Below, piece after piece: positions 51,473-60,870 of a DNA stretch of 64,000 nt (position 1 is the stretch's first letter; every line of letters begins with the position of its first letter). The translations under genes and the position numbers were made by a program. Below the pieces are notes generated by a model. That model was not told where the DNA came from, did no database searches, and was given only the letters and a program-made list of their open reading frames with translations. The stretch spans positions 124,001-188,000 of the forward strand of contig NZ_JARXWB010000007.1 of NCBI RefSeq assembly GCF_029892425.1, in the 5' to 3' direction. This DNA comes from Bradyrhizobium sp. BR13661 (GTDB taxonomy: Bacteria > Pseudomonadota > Alphaproteobacteria > Rhizobiales > Xanthobacteraceae).

Positions 51473-52003
51473 TCAATCCGCGCCCTTGGTCAGGCCAACT
51501 CGCATATCCTTCGCCACGAACACGCAGGTGCCGTCGGCGATCACACGCCCATCTGCAATCCCGAGCACCAGCTTGCCGCGCCGGACCATGCGCATGGCGA
51601 CCTCGTAGCGCACCGATCGCGTGTCCGGCGTGACGGCACCCGTCACCTCGACCTCACCGACGCCGATGGCGCGGCCCTTGCCCGGTGACCCCGACCAGCC
51701 AAGCCAGTAGCCGATCATCTGCCACATCGCATCCAGGCCGAGGCTTCCCGGCATTATTGCGTCGCCGTGATAATGGCAGCCGAAGAACCACTGGTCCGGC
51801 ACGATGTCGAGCTCGCCGACGATGTGGCCCTTGCCGAACTCACCGCCGTCCAGGCTGATCTCGGTGATGCGATCCATCATCAGCATCGGCGGTGCCGGCA
51901 ATTGTGCATTGCCCGGGCCGAAATAGCCGCCTTCGCTCGATCTCAGCAGCTCGTCCCTGGTGTAGGACGGCTGCGGCGTGTGAAAATCATGCGGATTTGG
52001 CAA
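51473..52003 (-). CDS. FabA-like 3-hydroxyacyl-ACP dehydratase, copy 1
   Basis: 176 aa; hot-dog fold enzyme that dehydrates 3-hydroxyacyl-ACP and may isomerise to the cis-3 form. The catalytic His and Asp lie in FFGCHYHGDAIMPGSLGLDA. LPAPPMLMMDRITEI and the N-terminal PNPHDFHTPQPSY are family motifs. The start is TTG 52003, with AGAGG about 12 bases upstream; no ATG or GTG fits, and the tandem paralogue starts at the same codon. No fabB is adjacent, unusual for FabA. Confidence 0.9.
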   Translation of the reverse strand: MPNPHDFHTPQPSYTRDELLRSSEGGYFGPGNAQLPAPPMLMMDRITEISLDGGEFGKGHIVGELDIVPDQWFFGCHYHGDAIMPGSLGLDAMWQMIGYWLGWSGSPGKGRAIGVGEVEVTGAVTPDTRSVRYEVAMRMVRRGKLVLGIADGRVIADGTCVFVAKDMRVGLTKGAD

Positions 52004-52116
52004 GGCGGCAGAACCTCTGTAGACGCGCGGTCAGGTGCACGGGGGCAACGAAACTGCCTCAGATGTCGTCCGTCCCGGGGTAATGTCAAGCGCGCAAGGC
52101 GCTTCCGCCCGCCCTG

Positions 52117-52647
52117 TCAGGTCGCGGATGTCGTCAGACCGACGCGCAGGTCCCTGGCAACATAGACGCAGGCCTCGTCGGCAAGCACGCGTCCGTCCGC
52201 GACGCCCAGGGCCAGCCTGCCGCGCTTCACCTGGCGCATCGCAACCTCGTAGCGCACGCATTTGACATCAGGTGTGATCTGCCCCCTGAACTTGACCGCA
52301 CCGACGCCGAGGGCCCGGATCGTCCCGGGTGAGCCCGACCAGGCAAGCCAGTAGCCGACCATCTGCCACAGCGCGTCCAGGCTGAGGCAACCCGGCATCA
52401 CGGGGTCGTCGGGGAAGTGGCATTCGAAGAACCAGAGCTTGGCCGTTACATCCAGCTCGGACACGATATGGCCTTTGCCGAAGTCGCCGCGGTCGAGGCT
52501 GATCTCGGGGATGCGATCCATCAGCAGCATCGGCGGTGCGGGCAATTGCGCGTTGCCCGGGCCGAAAAAGCCGCCGTCGCTGGCCTTGAGCAGGTCGAGC
52601 CCGGTGTAGGAGGATTGCGGCGTGTGAAAGTCGTGCGGATTGGGCAA
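52117..52647 (-). CDS. FabA-like 3-hydroxyacyl-ACP dehydratase, copy 2
   Basis: 176 aa, same length and same TTG start (52647, AAAGG upstream) as the copy 113 bases downstream; the frame remains open to 52710 without an aligned start. Catalytic residues are in FFECHFPDDPVMPGCLSLDA. Many substitutions separate the two copies, so the duplication is old. GDPVMPGC-like spacing here is closer to E. coli FabA than copy 1. Which of them, if any, has the isomerase activity cannot be read off. Confidence 0.9.
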   Translation of the reverse strand: MPNPHDFHTPQSSYTGLDLLKASDGGFFGPGNAQLPAPPMLLMDRIPEISLDRGDFGKGHIVSELDVTAKLWFFECHFPDDPVMPGCLSLDALWQMVGYWLAWSGSPGTIRALGVGAVKFRGQITPDVKCVRYEVAMRQVKRGRLALGVADGRVLADEACVYVARDLRVGLTTSAT

Positions 52648-52764
52648 GACGCTGGCCTTTCGATCGCGATCGGTCGAGAGTCGGTGCAGCTGACGTGCTC
52701 GACGTGTCACTCAGGCCTATTACGGCTGCATGAACATGAGATGTCGCTGGCGCGACCGGTGGCG

Positions 52765-53832
52765 TCAGGCCACCCGGTTGTGGGTCTCGACCGCGTATTC
52801 CGGATCGACTTCGCAGATCACACGGTTACGCCCGTTGCGCTTGGCAGCGTAGAGGCAGGCATCCGCACGTTCGATCAGCGCGTCGGTGTCATCGCCCTGC
52901 TTCAGCATGGAGACACCGACCGAGATGGTGACGCGGCCGAGGATCTCGCCGGTCGACTTCTTCTTCAATTCCTTCGCCATCACGGCGCGCCGGATATGGT
53001 CTGCGACGGTCAGCGCCTGGCGCAACGCCGTATTGGGCAGCACCACGGCGAATTCCTCGCCACCATAACGTGCGGTGATGTCCTGGCCCTTGATGGTCTG
53101 CTTCAGCGACAGGCCGACGAGCCGGAGCACCTGATCGCCGGTGAGATGGCCGTAGGAATCGTTGAACGACTTGAAATGGTCGATGTCGAACAACAGCAAC
53201 GACAGCGGCTCGCCGCTCGCGAGCGCACTTTGCACCGCCGTGCCGATCATGCGATCGAAATATTTGCGGTTGCCGAGGCCCGTCAGCGGATCGGTCAGGC
53301 TCTCGGCGCGGATGGCCTCCAGGCTCTGCTGGAGATTGCTGATCTCGCTCTTCGAGAGTGTCAGCCGGTCTTCCAGTGCCTTGTTGGTCTCGCGCATCTC
53401 GCTGGTCGAACGCAGCAGCGTTTCGACGATCGACTTGATCTGCTCGCGGCTCTTGGCCGAGGACAGCTGCTCGGTAGCGCCCGACAGGCTGGCGTCGTAG
53501 GAGCCGGTCATGCCGAGGGCGTTGCCCAGCACCCTCATCACGTCGTCGATCTCGCCGATGACACGCGCACCGACCTTGTCGATGCGGTCGGTCGTTTTGA
53601 TGTGGGAGAGATATGTATCGTAGATCTGCTCGAGATCGGCTTCGCTCAGCTTGCCGTTGCGCGCCAGCGTCTCGTTGATGATCTTGTTGAGCGGTGCGTT
53701 GTAGCCGGTCGCGTAGACGTACCAGATCTCGTAGTTGCGGGGAATCGCGGTCTGCTTCAGCGATCGGATCTGACCGAGCGCCACCTCGGCGAACGCCATC
53801 GTGCGTTCGTGTTCATCGAGCACCTTGACCAC
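52765..53832 (-). CDS. Diguanylate cyclase (GGDEF), cytoplasmic
   Basis: 355 aa from GTG 53832. Residues about 175-340 form the GGDEF domain: LTDPLTGLGNRKYFDRMI, LLLFDIDHFKSFNDSYGH and the active-site ARYGGEEFAVVLP. No clear RxxD inhibitory site precedes it. The N-terminal 150 residues are helical, without membrane segment, opening AFAEVALGQIRSLKQTAIPR; a coiled coil (about 140-175) links the two. It makes cyclic di-GMP. The sensory input is unknown. Such single-domain enzymes are common in this genus. Confidence 0.92.
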   Translation of the reverse strand: MVKVLDEHERTMAFAEVALGQIRSLKQTAIPRNYEIWYVYATGYNAPLNKIINETLARNGKLSEADLEQIYDTYLSHIKTTDRIDKVGARVIGEIDDVMRVLGNALGMTGSYDASLSGATEQLSSAKSREQIKSIVETLLRSTSEMRETNKALEDRLTLSKSEISNLQQSLEAIRAESLTDPLTGLGNRKYFDRMIGTAVQSALASGEPLSLLLFDIDHFKSFNDSYGHLTGDQVLRLVGLSLKQTIKGQDITARYGGEEFAVVLPNTALRQALTVADHIRRAVMAKELKKKSTGEILGRVTISVGVSMLKQGDDTDALIERADACLYAAKRNGRNRVICEVDPEYAVETHNRVA

Positions 53833-53998
53833 AGAACATACCCCACAACGGTCCGTGCGCCACAGGCCGCAGCAATGCTTAAATTATGTTCGTAGGCTAA
53901 CGGCCGATTGTGAACGGCCAGTAAATATACGGGCGAAACTGCATCATAAAAAGTGTCGCGGTGAGCTTACTCAACCGCGACATGGAACGCGCCGCGCC
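53833..53998. other. Intergenic region, no feature recognised
   Basis: 166 bases between the helicase stop and the cyclase start; A/T-rich at 53880-53960. Must contain the cyclase promoter. Confidence 0.3.
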
Positions 53999-55543
53999 TC
54001 AGGCGCCGGCGGGGGAGCGAACCGGTCGCAACAGAAACGCCGGGAGATGCGAGTGATCGCCGGGCTCGGTGTCGGGCTCGCGCTGGCGGCGCGGTTCGGG
54101 GCGGCCGATCGACGGTACGTGCGAGTTACTGGCCTGCTGGCGCGAACCATGACGCGGCTCGGACGATTGCCGGGCTTCGCGCGGGGGCCTTGCCTCGCGT
54201 GCCGGCCGTGCTTCGCGAGCAGGCCGTGCTTCGGCAGCCGACATGGCATCCGGCGAAGGCGTCGCCTCGGAAGAGTGTCGCGCCTCGCGCGGCTCGTGGC
54301 TGCGCTCACGATCGCGGCCACGCTGCGGCTTGCCGCGTCCGCCGCGGGAACGGTCACGATCGCGTCCACGCGACTCGCGCGGTCGGTCGCTCTGCTCACC
54401 CGAAGCCGCATGCACCGTGTAGTCGCCTTCGGCGCGGGGAATGTTCTGGCCGATCAGCTTTTCGATCGCGACCATGGATTTCTGGTCGAGCGGCGTCACG
54501 ATCGAGATCGCGGTGCCGGTACGGCCTGCACGGCCGGTACGACCGACGCGATGAACGTAATCGTCGGGATGGTGGGGAACGTCGAAATTGAAGACGTGGC
54601 TGACCTCGGGAATGTCGAGGCCGCGAGCTGCGACGTCGGAGGCGACCAGCAGCGGCAGCTCGCCCTTGCGGAACTGTTCGAGTGCCGCCATGCGGGCCGG
54701 CTGATCCATGTCACCATGCAGCGCGCCGACGCTGAAGCCGTGCTTCTGCAGTGATTTGTGAACGATCGCGACCTCCCGCTTGCGATTGCAGAAGATGATC
54801 GCGTTCTTGAGGTCCTTGGCCTCGCGCAGCAGGCGACGAAGCAGCTCGCGCTTTTCGTGCGCCTCGCGTCCCGCGGGGACCTGCGACTGCGTGACGGTGA
54901 CGGCGGTGGTGGCTGGCTTGGAGACCTCAACCTTCTGCGGATTGTGCAGGAAGGTCTCGGTGATGCGCCGGATTTCCGGCGGCATGGTCGCGGTGAAGAA
55001 CAGGGTCTGCCGCGTGAAGGGAACGAGCTTGCAGATGCGCTCGATGTCCGGGATGAAGCCCATGTCCAGCATGCGGTCGGCTTCGTCGATAACGAGCAGC
55101 TCGACGCCGGTGAGCAACAGGCCGCCCCGCTCGGTGTGGTCGAGCAGCCGGCCCGGTGTGGCGATCAGCACGTCGACGCCGCGCGTCAGCTTGGCATCCT
55201 GGTCGCCGAAGGAGACGCCGCCGATTAAGAGGGCGACGTTGAGTTTCTGGCCGGCACCGTAGCGGTCGAAGTTTTCCTTCACTTGCGCTGCGAGCTCGCG
55301 GGTCGGCTCCAGGATCAGCGTGCGCGGCATGCGTGCGCGGGCGCGACCCTTTTCGAGGATGGTGAGCATCGGCAGCACGAAGGCCGCGGTCTTGCCGGTG
55401 CCGGTCTGGGCGATGCCGAGCACATCCTTGCGTGCGAGGACGTGGGGAATCGCCTGTTCCTGAATGGGGGTGGGAGTAGTGTAACCGGTGGCCGCCACTG
55501 CGGCGAGGACTTTTTCGGACAGTCCGAGATTGGAAAAGGACAT
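53999..55543 (-). CDS. DEAD-box RNA helicase, RhlE type
   Basis: 514 aa from ATG 55543. Core motifs in order: Q motif TTPTPIQEQAIP, Walker A AQTGTGKTAAF, PTRELAAQ, DEAD in VIDEADRMLDMGF, FTATMP (in place of SAT), and HRVGRTGRAGRTG. The last 130 residues are basic and disordered (RGRDRDRSRGGRGKPQRGRD, then Ala/Arg repeats EARPAREARP). It unwinds RNA and may join RNase E in the degradosome or help ribosome assembly. It ends in a Pro/Arg/Gly tail without zinc motif. Confidence 0.95.
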   Translation of the reverse strand: MSFSNLGLSEKVLAAVAATGYTTPTPIQEQAIPHVLARKDVLGIAQTGTGKTAAFVLPMLTILEKGRARARMPRTLILEPTRELAAQVKENFDRYGAGQKLNVALLIGGVSFGDQDAKLTRGVDVLIATPGRLLDHTERGGLLLTGVELLVIDEADRMLDMGFIPDIERICKLVPFTRQTLFFTATMPPEIRRITETFLHNPQKVEVSKPATTAVTVTQSQVPAGREAHEKRELLRRLLREAKDLKNAIIFCNRKREVAIVHKSLQKHGFSVGALHGDMDQPARMAALEQFRKGELPLLVASDVAARGLDIPEVSHVFNFDVPHHPDDYVHRVGRTGRAGRTGTAISIVTPLDQKSMVAIEKLIGQNIPRAEGDYTVHAASGEQSDRPRESRGRDRDRSRGGRGKPQRGRDRERSHEPREARHSSEATPSPDAMSAAEARPAREARPAREARPPREARQSSEPRHGSRQQASNSHVPSIGRPEPRRQREPDTEPGDHSHLPAFLLRPVRSPAGA

Positions 55544-55825
55544 TGAGCCTCTGGTCGAAACCGCCGTTCGGAATCGAAGGTAAAAAGGCTGTCGCGCTCC
55601 ACCCCGAAACGGCGCGCTCTCAAAGAAGCTGGGGGTGCTGACTCACGCGAACAAAGCGCCAGGCTCAGGAATCGCTTTTCGATCTGAACCGCGTCGACCC
55701 GGAACATAGGGCGGAATCGGCCAAAGTCAATGGAGCAGGCGCGGGAAGATCCTAAAAACCCTCAGGTTTTTGCCCCAAATCATGGGCTCGGCTCGGCTTT
55801 TCGGCTGCAGTGGCCAGGCGGGTGG
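55544..55825. other. Intergenic region, helicase promoter side
   Basis: 282 bases between the helicase start and the AraC stop. I see no gene; short open frames here are not protein-like. It holds the helicase promoter and leader. Confidence 0.3.
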
Positions 55826-56788
55826 TTAACGCGCTCCTGCAACCCGAGCCCGGAAATCGCCCGGCGCCATGCCATAGGCCGCGTTGAAGACCCGGTAATA
55901 GGTTGCCAGGCTCTCGAAACCGCAGGCGGTAGCGATATCGGCGATCAGCCGCTCCGGCGCCTCGCGCATCAGGCGGCGGCTTTGCTTCAGCCGCTCCTCC
56001 GTCACGGTCTGCGAGAAGCTGCGCTCGGCGACCTCGAACAGCATGTGCAGATGGCGCACGGAGACGCCGAGCTGGTCGGCCACCCGCGTTGGCGCCAGAT
56101 CGGGGTCTTGCAAATGGCGCGCGATCAGGCGTCGCGCCAGTGACAGGCGGGCGGTCCGGAGCGCGGCCTGTCCGCGCCGGCTGCCCGGCCTGACAATGCC
56201 GCGCTCGATCAATGCCAGATGGCCTAGCGCCTGCACCAGCGAGGCGGCGACAGGTGAGCCATCAGTCACTGCTGCCTCACAGGTGTCGGCAAAGCAGGCG
56301 TCGAGCAGGGGTGCCAACGTGGCATCGCCAAAGACCTTGGGCGCAAGATCGCGCATGCGCCTGTCCTGCGTTGCGAGGCCGCTGACGGGGATCTTCACGA
56401 TCCGCAGGTGGAAACCGAAATTGCCCAGTGGCCGAGTGCGGTAAGGAAGATCGGTATGGCTGGTGGCGAAGCCGCCATTGGCGATCGCGAAATCGCTGGA
56501 CCGCATGCCGCCGAACCAGCTGCCGCCGCCAAGCTGCTGGTAGACACAGATGCTGTCGCCAGGCGCGTGGCTGATATCAGACAGGCTCCGTTCGACGGCA
56601 TAAGGCGAGGCCTTCAGCTCGACAAGACCGCCGTTGCCGACCTGACTCAGCGAGAATTCCCCGCAAAACCCAGCGCGCAGTTCGCGTTCGAGCTCCGCCG
56701 TGACCCCGAACAGCCCTTTGGCGCGGACCTCGCGCCAATAGTCGAAGCGATCATGAGGTTCGACTTCGTCGGTACACCAGCGATACAC
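55826..56788 (-). CDS. AraC-family transcriptional regulator
   Basis: 320 aa if it starts at GTG 56788 (VYRWCTDEVEPHDRFDYW); the frame is open to another GTG at 56914 that would add 42 residues of doubtful character. The N-terminal AraC_binding_2-like domain (DRFDYWREVRAKGLFG, SICVYQQLGGGSW) precedes two helix-turn-helix motifs (ADQLGVSVRHLHMLFEVAER and CGFESLATYYRVFNAAYGMA). Divergent from the caspase-like gene and possibly its regulator; the effector is unknown. Confidence 0.88.
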   Translation of the reverse strand: MYRWCTDEVEPHDRFDYWREVRAKGLFGVTAELERELRAGFCGEFSLSQVGNGGLVELKASPYAVERSLSDISHAPGDSICVYQQLGGGSWFGGMRSSDFAIANGGFATSHTDLPYRTRPLGNFGFHLRIVKIPVSGLATQDRRMRDLAPKVFGDATLAPLLDACFADTCEAAVTDGSPVAASLVQALGHLALIERGIVRPGSRRGQAALRTARLSLARRLIARHLQDPDLAPTRVADQLGVSVRHLHMLFEVAERSFSQTVTEERLKQSRRLMREAPERLIADIATACGFESLATYYRVFNAAYGMAPGDFRARVAGAR

Positions 56789-56976
56789 GGCAGCCCCGCT
56801 TGCCCGCAATTGCCCTACAAAGAGCAGATTCCGGCGGAATCTGCCATAGGCCAAGATGATGGAACCGCCGGAGGGGACAGGTTGAACCGCCGCTGCGGCT
56901 GGGCCGACTATCACAGCAAAGGCGCAGGGGCTCGCAAGGAGCCACCGGGGAGCCGTTCTGCAACGGGAATGTTACG

Positions 56977-58500
56977 ATGACGCGTCGGTTCTTCAGACTT
57001 CTGGCAGCCCTTGGCATGGCGGCGAGCCTCTGCGGTGTCGCAAGCGCCGCCCATGCCGAGAAGCGCGTTGCGCTGGTCATCGGCAACAATGACTACAAGA
57101 ACGTGCCGAAGCTCCTGAAGGCCGTCAACGACGCCCGCACCATGGGCGACACGCTGAAGCAGCTCGGCTTCCAGGTGATGGTCGCCGAGAACCAGACCCG
57201 TCAGCAATTCGCCGAGACGCTGCTGGCCTTCGACCGCGCGATCGAACCGGGCGACACCGCGTTCTTCTTCTATGCCGGCCACGGATTCGAGATCGCGGGC
57301 CAGAACTACCTGCTGCCGACCGACGTGCCGGCGGCGACCGAAGGCCAGGAAGAGCTGGTGCGCGACGCCTCCATTCTCGCCGATCGCGTCGTCGAGCGTC
57401 TCCAGAACAAGAAGGCGCGCACGTCGATCCTGGTGTTCGACGCCTGCCGCAACAATCCGTTCGAACGATCGGGCACGCGCGCGGTTGCCGGCGGCGGCGG
57501 GCTTGCCCCGATGACGCAATTGCCTGAAGGCGTATTCTCGGTGTTCTCGGCAGGCCCGCGCCAGACTGCGCTCGATCGTCTCTCCAACGACGATGCCAAT
57601 CCCAATTCGGTGTTCACGCGCACCTTCGCCAGGGAACTGCTCCAGCCCGGCGAGAACCTCGTGCAGGTCGCGCAGCACACGCGCCGTCTGGTCAGCGAGA
57701 TGGCCGACACCGTCAAGCACAAGCAGGTGCCTGTTTATTTCGACCAGATGGTCGACGACGTCTTCCTCAGCGGTGCCGCGAAGGATGCGGCGGCCGCAGC
57801 GGCACGGCCGGCCGATCCGCCGCCGCAGAAGGTTGCGGCGCTGCCGCCGGTCTCGGTGCCGCGCGTGCCGAAGGAGGAGACCACCAACGCGCCGATCGCG
57901 AGCTTCTCGCGCCACAATGGCGGCTGGAGCGTGACGTTTTCGTTCGCCGATCCGACGATCGGAATCTCCTGGCGCATGGCCGGCAGCGGCGATTTCCGCG
58001 AGACCGGATTTATCGACACGCTCGATCCGCGCACGCGCAAGCGGATGCCGAATCCGTCGATCGAGCTGCCGCCGGATGCGCAAGCCGGCACGATCGAGGT
58101 CCGTTACGTCGACGCGTCCGGCGACATGCAGGGCCCGTTCCCGATCAAGTTCGATCCTGAGGCAGCCCTGATCCGCGATCAGCGCAAGATCCTCGACATG
58201 ACCGCGACGAGCTGGCTGTCGTTCCGCCAGTTCAATGGGCTCCTGGTTTATTATTCCCACCTGGTGTCGTACCGCTGCGCGATCCGCGAGGCGCGCATCG
58301 GCATCGACACGGCGGTGCCGGACAGGGTGCTGAAGCTGCCGCCTTGCGATCTCCGCGATCCCTCGGCCATCACGGCCGGCATGCTGCTCTACGAGAAACT
58401 GCCACCCGCGACGCAGTTCATGTCGGTCGAATTGACCTACCGTGACGGCAGCGTGTCGGAGGTCAAGAGTTTCCGCACGGCGAACCGCAGCAACAATTGA
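56977..58500 (+). CDS. Exported caspase-family (C14) protein
   Basis: 507 aa. A signal peptide of about 27 residues ends at AAHA, so the protein acts in the periplasm or outside. The caspase-like domain (about 28-260) opens EKRVALVIGNNDYKNVPKLL; the catalytic dyad is His102 (FFYAGHGFE) and Cys157 (VFDACRNNPF). A Pro/Ala linker (about 270-300) leads to a C-terminal beta-rich domain (310-507), with FADPTIGISWRMAGSGDFRE, of no family I know. Orthocaspases cut after Arg/Lys; target and trigger are unknown here. Confidence 0.92.
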   Translation: MTRRFFRLLAALGMAASLCGVASAAHAEKRVALVIGNNDYKNVPKLLKAVNDARTMGDTLKQLGFQVMVAENQTRQQFAETLLAFDRAIEPGDTAFFFYAGHGFEIAGQNYLLPTDVPAATEGQEELVRDASILADRVVERLQNKKARTSILVFDACRNNPFERSGTRAVAGGGGLAPMTQLPEGVFSVFSAGPRQTALDRLSNDDANPNSVFTRTFARELLQPGENLVQVAQHTRRLVSEMADTVKHKQVPVYFDQMVDDVFLSGAAKDAAAAAARPADPPPQKVAALPPVSVPRVPKEETTNAPIASFSRHNGGWSVTFSFADPTIGISWRMAGSGDFRETGFIDTLDPRTRKRMPNPSIELPPDAQAGTIEVRYVDASGDMQGPFPIKFDPEAALIRDQRKILDMTATSWLSFRQFNGLLVYYSHLVSYRCAIREARIGIDTAVPDRVLKLPPCDLRDPSAITAGMLLYEKLPPATQFMSVELTYRDGSVSEVKSFRTANRSNN

Positions 58501-58586
58501 GCGTTTGCTCAAATTGAACATGCTCCTGACCCTCGCGGGCGCTACAATCGGTCGACACGGATCGATGATGCAGCGAGAGCCGGGTG

Positions 58587-59843
58587 ATGGAAGCAGCCAC
58601 GTCAGATCAAACTGCATCGCGCGTCCGAAGAGCCCGCTGCTGTATCGTTGGCGGCGGGCCGGCCGGCATGATGCTCGGCTATCTCCTGGGGCGCGCCGGC
58701 ATCGATGTCGTGGTGCTGGAGAAGCACGCTGATTTCTTCCGCGACTTTCGCGGCGACACCGTGCATCCCTCGACGCTCCAGGTGATGGATGAGCTTGGTC
58801 TGATCGACGGTTTCCTCAAGCTGCCGCATCAGCGCCTGCAGAAGATGGACGGCCTGTTCGGCGGCACCAAGGTGCGGATCGCCGATCTCAGCCGGCTCGA
58901 CACGAAGTACCCTTTCATCGCCTTCATGCCGCAATGGGATTTTCTCAATTTCCTGCGCGAGGCCGGCAAGCGCTTCGCTTCGCTCGAGGCACTGATGAGC
59001 ACGGAGGCGGTCGATCTGATCCGCCACGGCGATGCCATCGCCGGCGTGCGCGCAAGGACGCCTGATGGCATCATCGACATCGAGGCCGATCTCACCATCG
59101 CCTGCGACGGCCGGCACTCGACGGTGCGCGAGCGCGCGGGCCTTGCCGTGAAGGAGATCGGGGCGCCGATCGACGTGTTGTGGTTTCGCGCCGGCCGCCG
59201 GCCGGACGAGACCGAGAATTTGTTCGCGCGCATCGAGCCCGGCAAGATGATGGTCACATTCGACCGCGGCGGCTACTGGCAGTGCGCCTACGTCATTGCC
59301 AAGGGACAATATGATGCGGTGAGGGCGAGGGGATTGCAGGCGCTGCTCGACGACGTCGTGCGCCTGGCGCCCGTCCTGAGGCACGGCATCGCCGACGTGA
59401 AGAGCTTCGACGACGTCAAGCTTCTCACTGTCGCGATCAACCGCCTCAGCCGCTGGACGCGGCCGGGCCTGCTCTGCATCGGCGACGCCGCGCATGCGAT
59501 GTCGCCGATCGGCGGCGTCGGCGTCAATCTGGCCGTGCAGGATGCGGTTGCGGCCGCAAACCTGCTCGCAGACGGACTGACGCGCGGCTGTCCGTCCGAG
59601 CAAGAGCTCGATGCGATCAGGCGCCGACGCGAGTTCCCGGTGAGGATGACGCAGGCGATGCAGGTCGTCGTGCAGAACCGCATTATCAGCACGGCACTGA
59701 AGGGCGGTGATCGGCCGCTCGAGGTGCCGCTGCTGCTGCGCCTGATCTCGGCCTTGCCATGGCTTCAGGGCATTCCCGCGCGCTTTCTCGCGATCGGTGT
59801 CCGGCCCGAACACGTGCATTCGAGAGCTGCACCATCGTCCTAG
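58587..59843 (+). CDS. FAD-dependent monooxygenase
   Basis: 418 aa from ATG 58587. The dinucleotide fold RCCIVGGGPAGMMLGYLLG is at the N-terminus; DG...RGDTVHPSTLQVMDELG, TIACDGRHSTVRERAG and GDAAHAMSPIGGVGVNLAVQ follow, the FAD-binding motifs of the aromatic hydroxylase class (PF01494). It would hydroxylate or oxidise an aromatic or polyketide-like substrate with NAD(P)H. It has no adjacent pathway genes. The gene is 86 bases from the caspase gene. Confidence 0.92.
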   Translation: MEAATSDQTASRVRRARCCIVGGGPAGMMLGYLLGRAGIDVVVLEKHADFFRDFRGDTVHPSTLQVMDELGLIDGFLKLPHQRLQKMDGLFGGTKVRIADLSRLDTKYPFIAFMPQWDFLNFLREAGKRFASLEALMSTEAVDLIRHGDAIAGVRARTPDGIIDIEADLTIACDGRHSTVRERAGLAVKEIGAPIDVLWFRAGRRPDETENLFARIEPGKMMVTFDRGGYWQCAYVIAKGQYDAVRARGLQALLDDVVRLAPVLRHGIADVKSFDDVKLLTVAINRLSRWTRPGLLCIGDAAHAMSPIGGVGVNLAVQDAVAAANLLADGLTRGCPSEQELDAIRRRREFPVRMTQAMQVVVQNRIISTALKGGDRPLEVPLLLRLISALPWLQGIPARFLAIGVRPEHVHSRAAPSS

Positions 59844-60022
59844 TGCAGCAATTTAGTAGGGATAATGTCGCGTTAAATCTCTGCTTTCGCGTTGCGCGCG
59901 TGCAACAGCTCACGCGCATTCAAAGACCGCCATGGGCCAATCCGGCATCTTAACTTTCTTGATTCAAATTTGAGTAAGAACTGCGTGTGAGCGTGCGCCC
60001 ATCAAAGGACACGGGGTGTACC
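59844..60022 (+). promoter_or_regulatory. Upstream region of barrel protein gene 1
   Basis: 179 bases. A palindrome TCAAATTTGA lies at 59964-59973 within an A/T-rich patch. Promoter elements are not clearly resolved. Confidence 0.35.
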
Positions 60023-60796
60023 ATGCGTAACAAATTGATTGCCGCCTTCGCCTGCACGACCGCTCTGGTTTCGACGGGGGCAGCTTCCGCCGCCGATCTC
60101 GGCGCGCGTCCCTACACCAAGGCGCCCGCTTACATCGAACCGCTGTTCAACTGGACCGGCCTTTATGTCGGCGGCCACATCGGTGGCGCCTGGACCAACG
60201 AGCAGTTCATCAACAACGGCAATGGCGGCGGCTTCGGCGATCTCGTTCCGGGGCAGGGCTTCCGTCAGCGCAATTCGGGCGTCATGGGCGGCGCCCAGAT
60301 CGGCTACAACTGGCAGGCCAACAACTACGTGTTCGGCGTGGAAGGCACGATCGCCGGCCTCGACAACAAGGGGACGGTTGTGAACAACGTGTTCGGAGCT
60401 GCCAGGGACGACATCTTCACCTGGCGTACGAACGTCCTCGCCACGGTCGTCGGCCGCGCTGGCTTTGCGGTGCAGAACAACCTGTTCTATTTCAAGGGCG
60501 GCTACGCCGGCGTCAACAATCGTCTCAACGTCAGCGACACGGTCGGACCGTTCACCGGAGCGGGCGGGCAGACTCACTGGGCCAACGGCTGGACCGTCGG
60601 TGCCGGCTGGGAATACGGCATCACCCGCAACTGGATCGTCGGCCTCGAGTACAATTATGCGGCCTTCGGCGGCCAGACCTATCAGCTCGGCGGCACCGCG
60701 GCCAACTACACCTTCGATGCCAAGCCGCGCGACATCCAGTGGGCTGTCGTTCGCGCCAGCTACAAGTTCGACGCGCCTGTGATCGCGCGCTACTGA
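60023..60796 (+). CDS. Outer membrane beta-barrel protein (Omp25/31 type), 1
   Basis: 257 aa from ATG 60023 (frame open to 59987). Signal peptide of about 23 residues ends SAASA. The mature part begins DLGARPYTKAPAY and then FNWTGLYVGGHIGGAWTNEQ, the first barrel strand of the Omp25/31 family. It ends in VRASYKFDAPVIARY with a C-terminal aromatic, as needed for outer-membrane insertion. About eight strands. It is followed by a strong terminator. Two related genes lie within 4 kb. Confidence 0.93.
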   Translation: MRNKLIAAFACTTALVSTGAASAADLGARPYTKAPAYIEPLFNWTGLYVGGHIGGAWTNEQFINNGNGGGFGDLVPGQGFRQRNSGVMGGAQIGYNWQANNYVFGVEGTIAGLDNKGTVVNNVFGAARDDIFTWRTNVLATVVGRAGFAVQNNLFYFKGGYAGVNNRLNVSDTVGPFTGAGGQTHWANGWTVGAGWEYGITRNWIVGLEYNYAAFGGQTYQLGGTAANYTFDAKPRDIQWAVVRASYKFDAPVIARY

Positions 60797-60837
60797 GCAA
60801 CAAACGACGAGCAGAAGAAAAGGTCACGACCAAATTA

Positions 60838-60870
60838 AAAGCCCCGGCTTCAACCGGGGCTTCTTTTTTA
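60838..60870 (+). terminator. Rho-independent terminator
   Basis: AAGCCCCGG-cttcaa-CCGGGGCTT (60839-60862) followed by CTTTTTT, 42 bases after the barrel gene stop. The same stem recurs after the other two barrel genes. Confidence 0.9.

Noticed and set aside
58602..59819. Minus-strand open frame of 405 codons opposite the FAD monooxygenase
   Set aside because: Shadow of a gene with full FAD motifs; the antisense product is His/Arg/Ala-rich without any domain.
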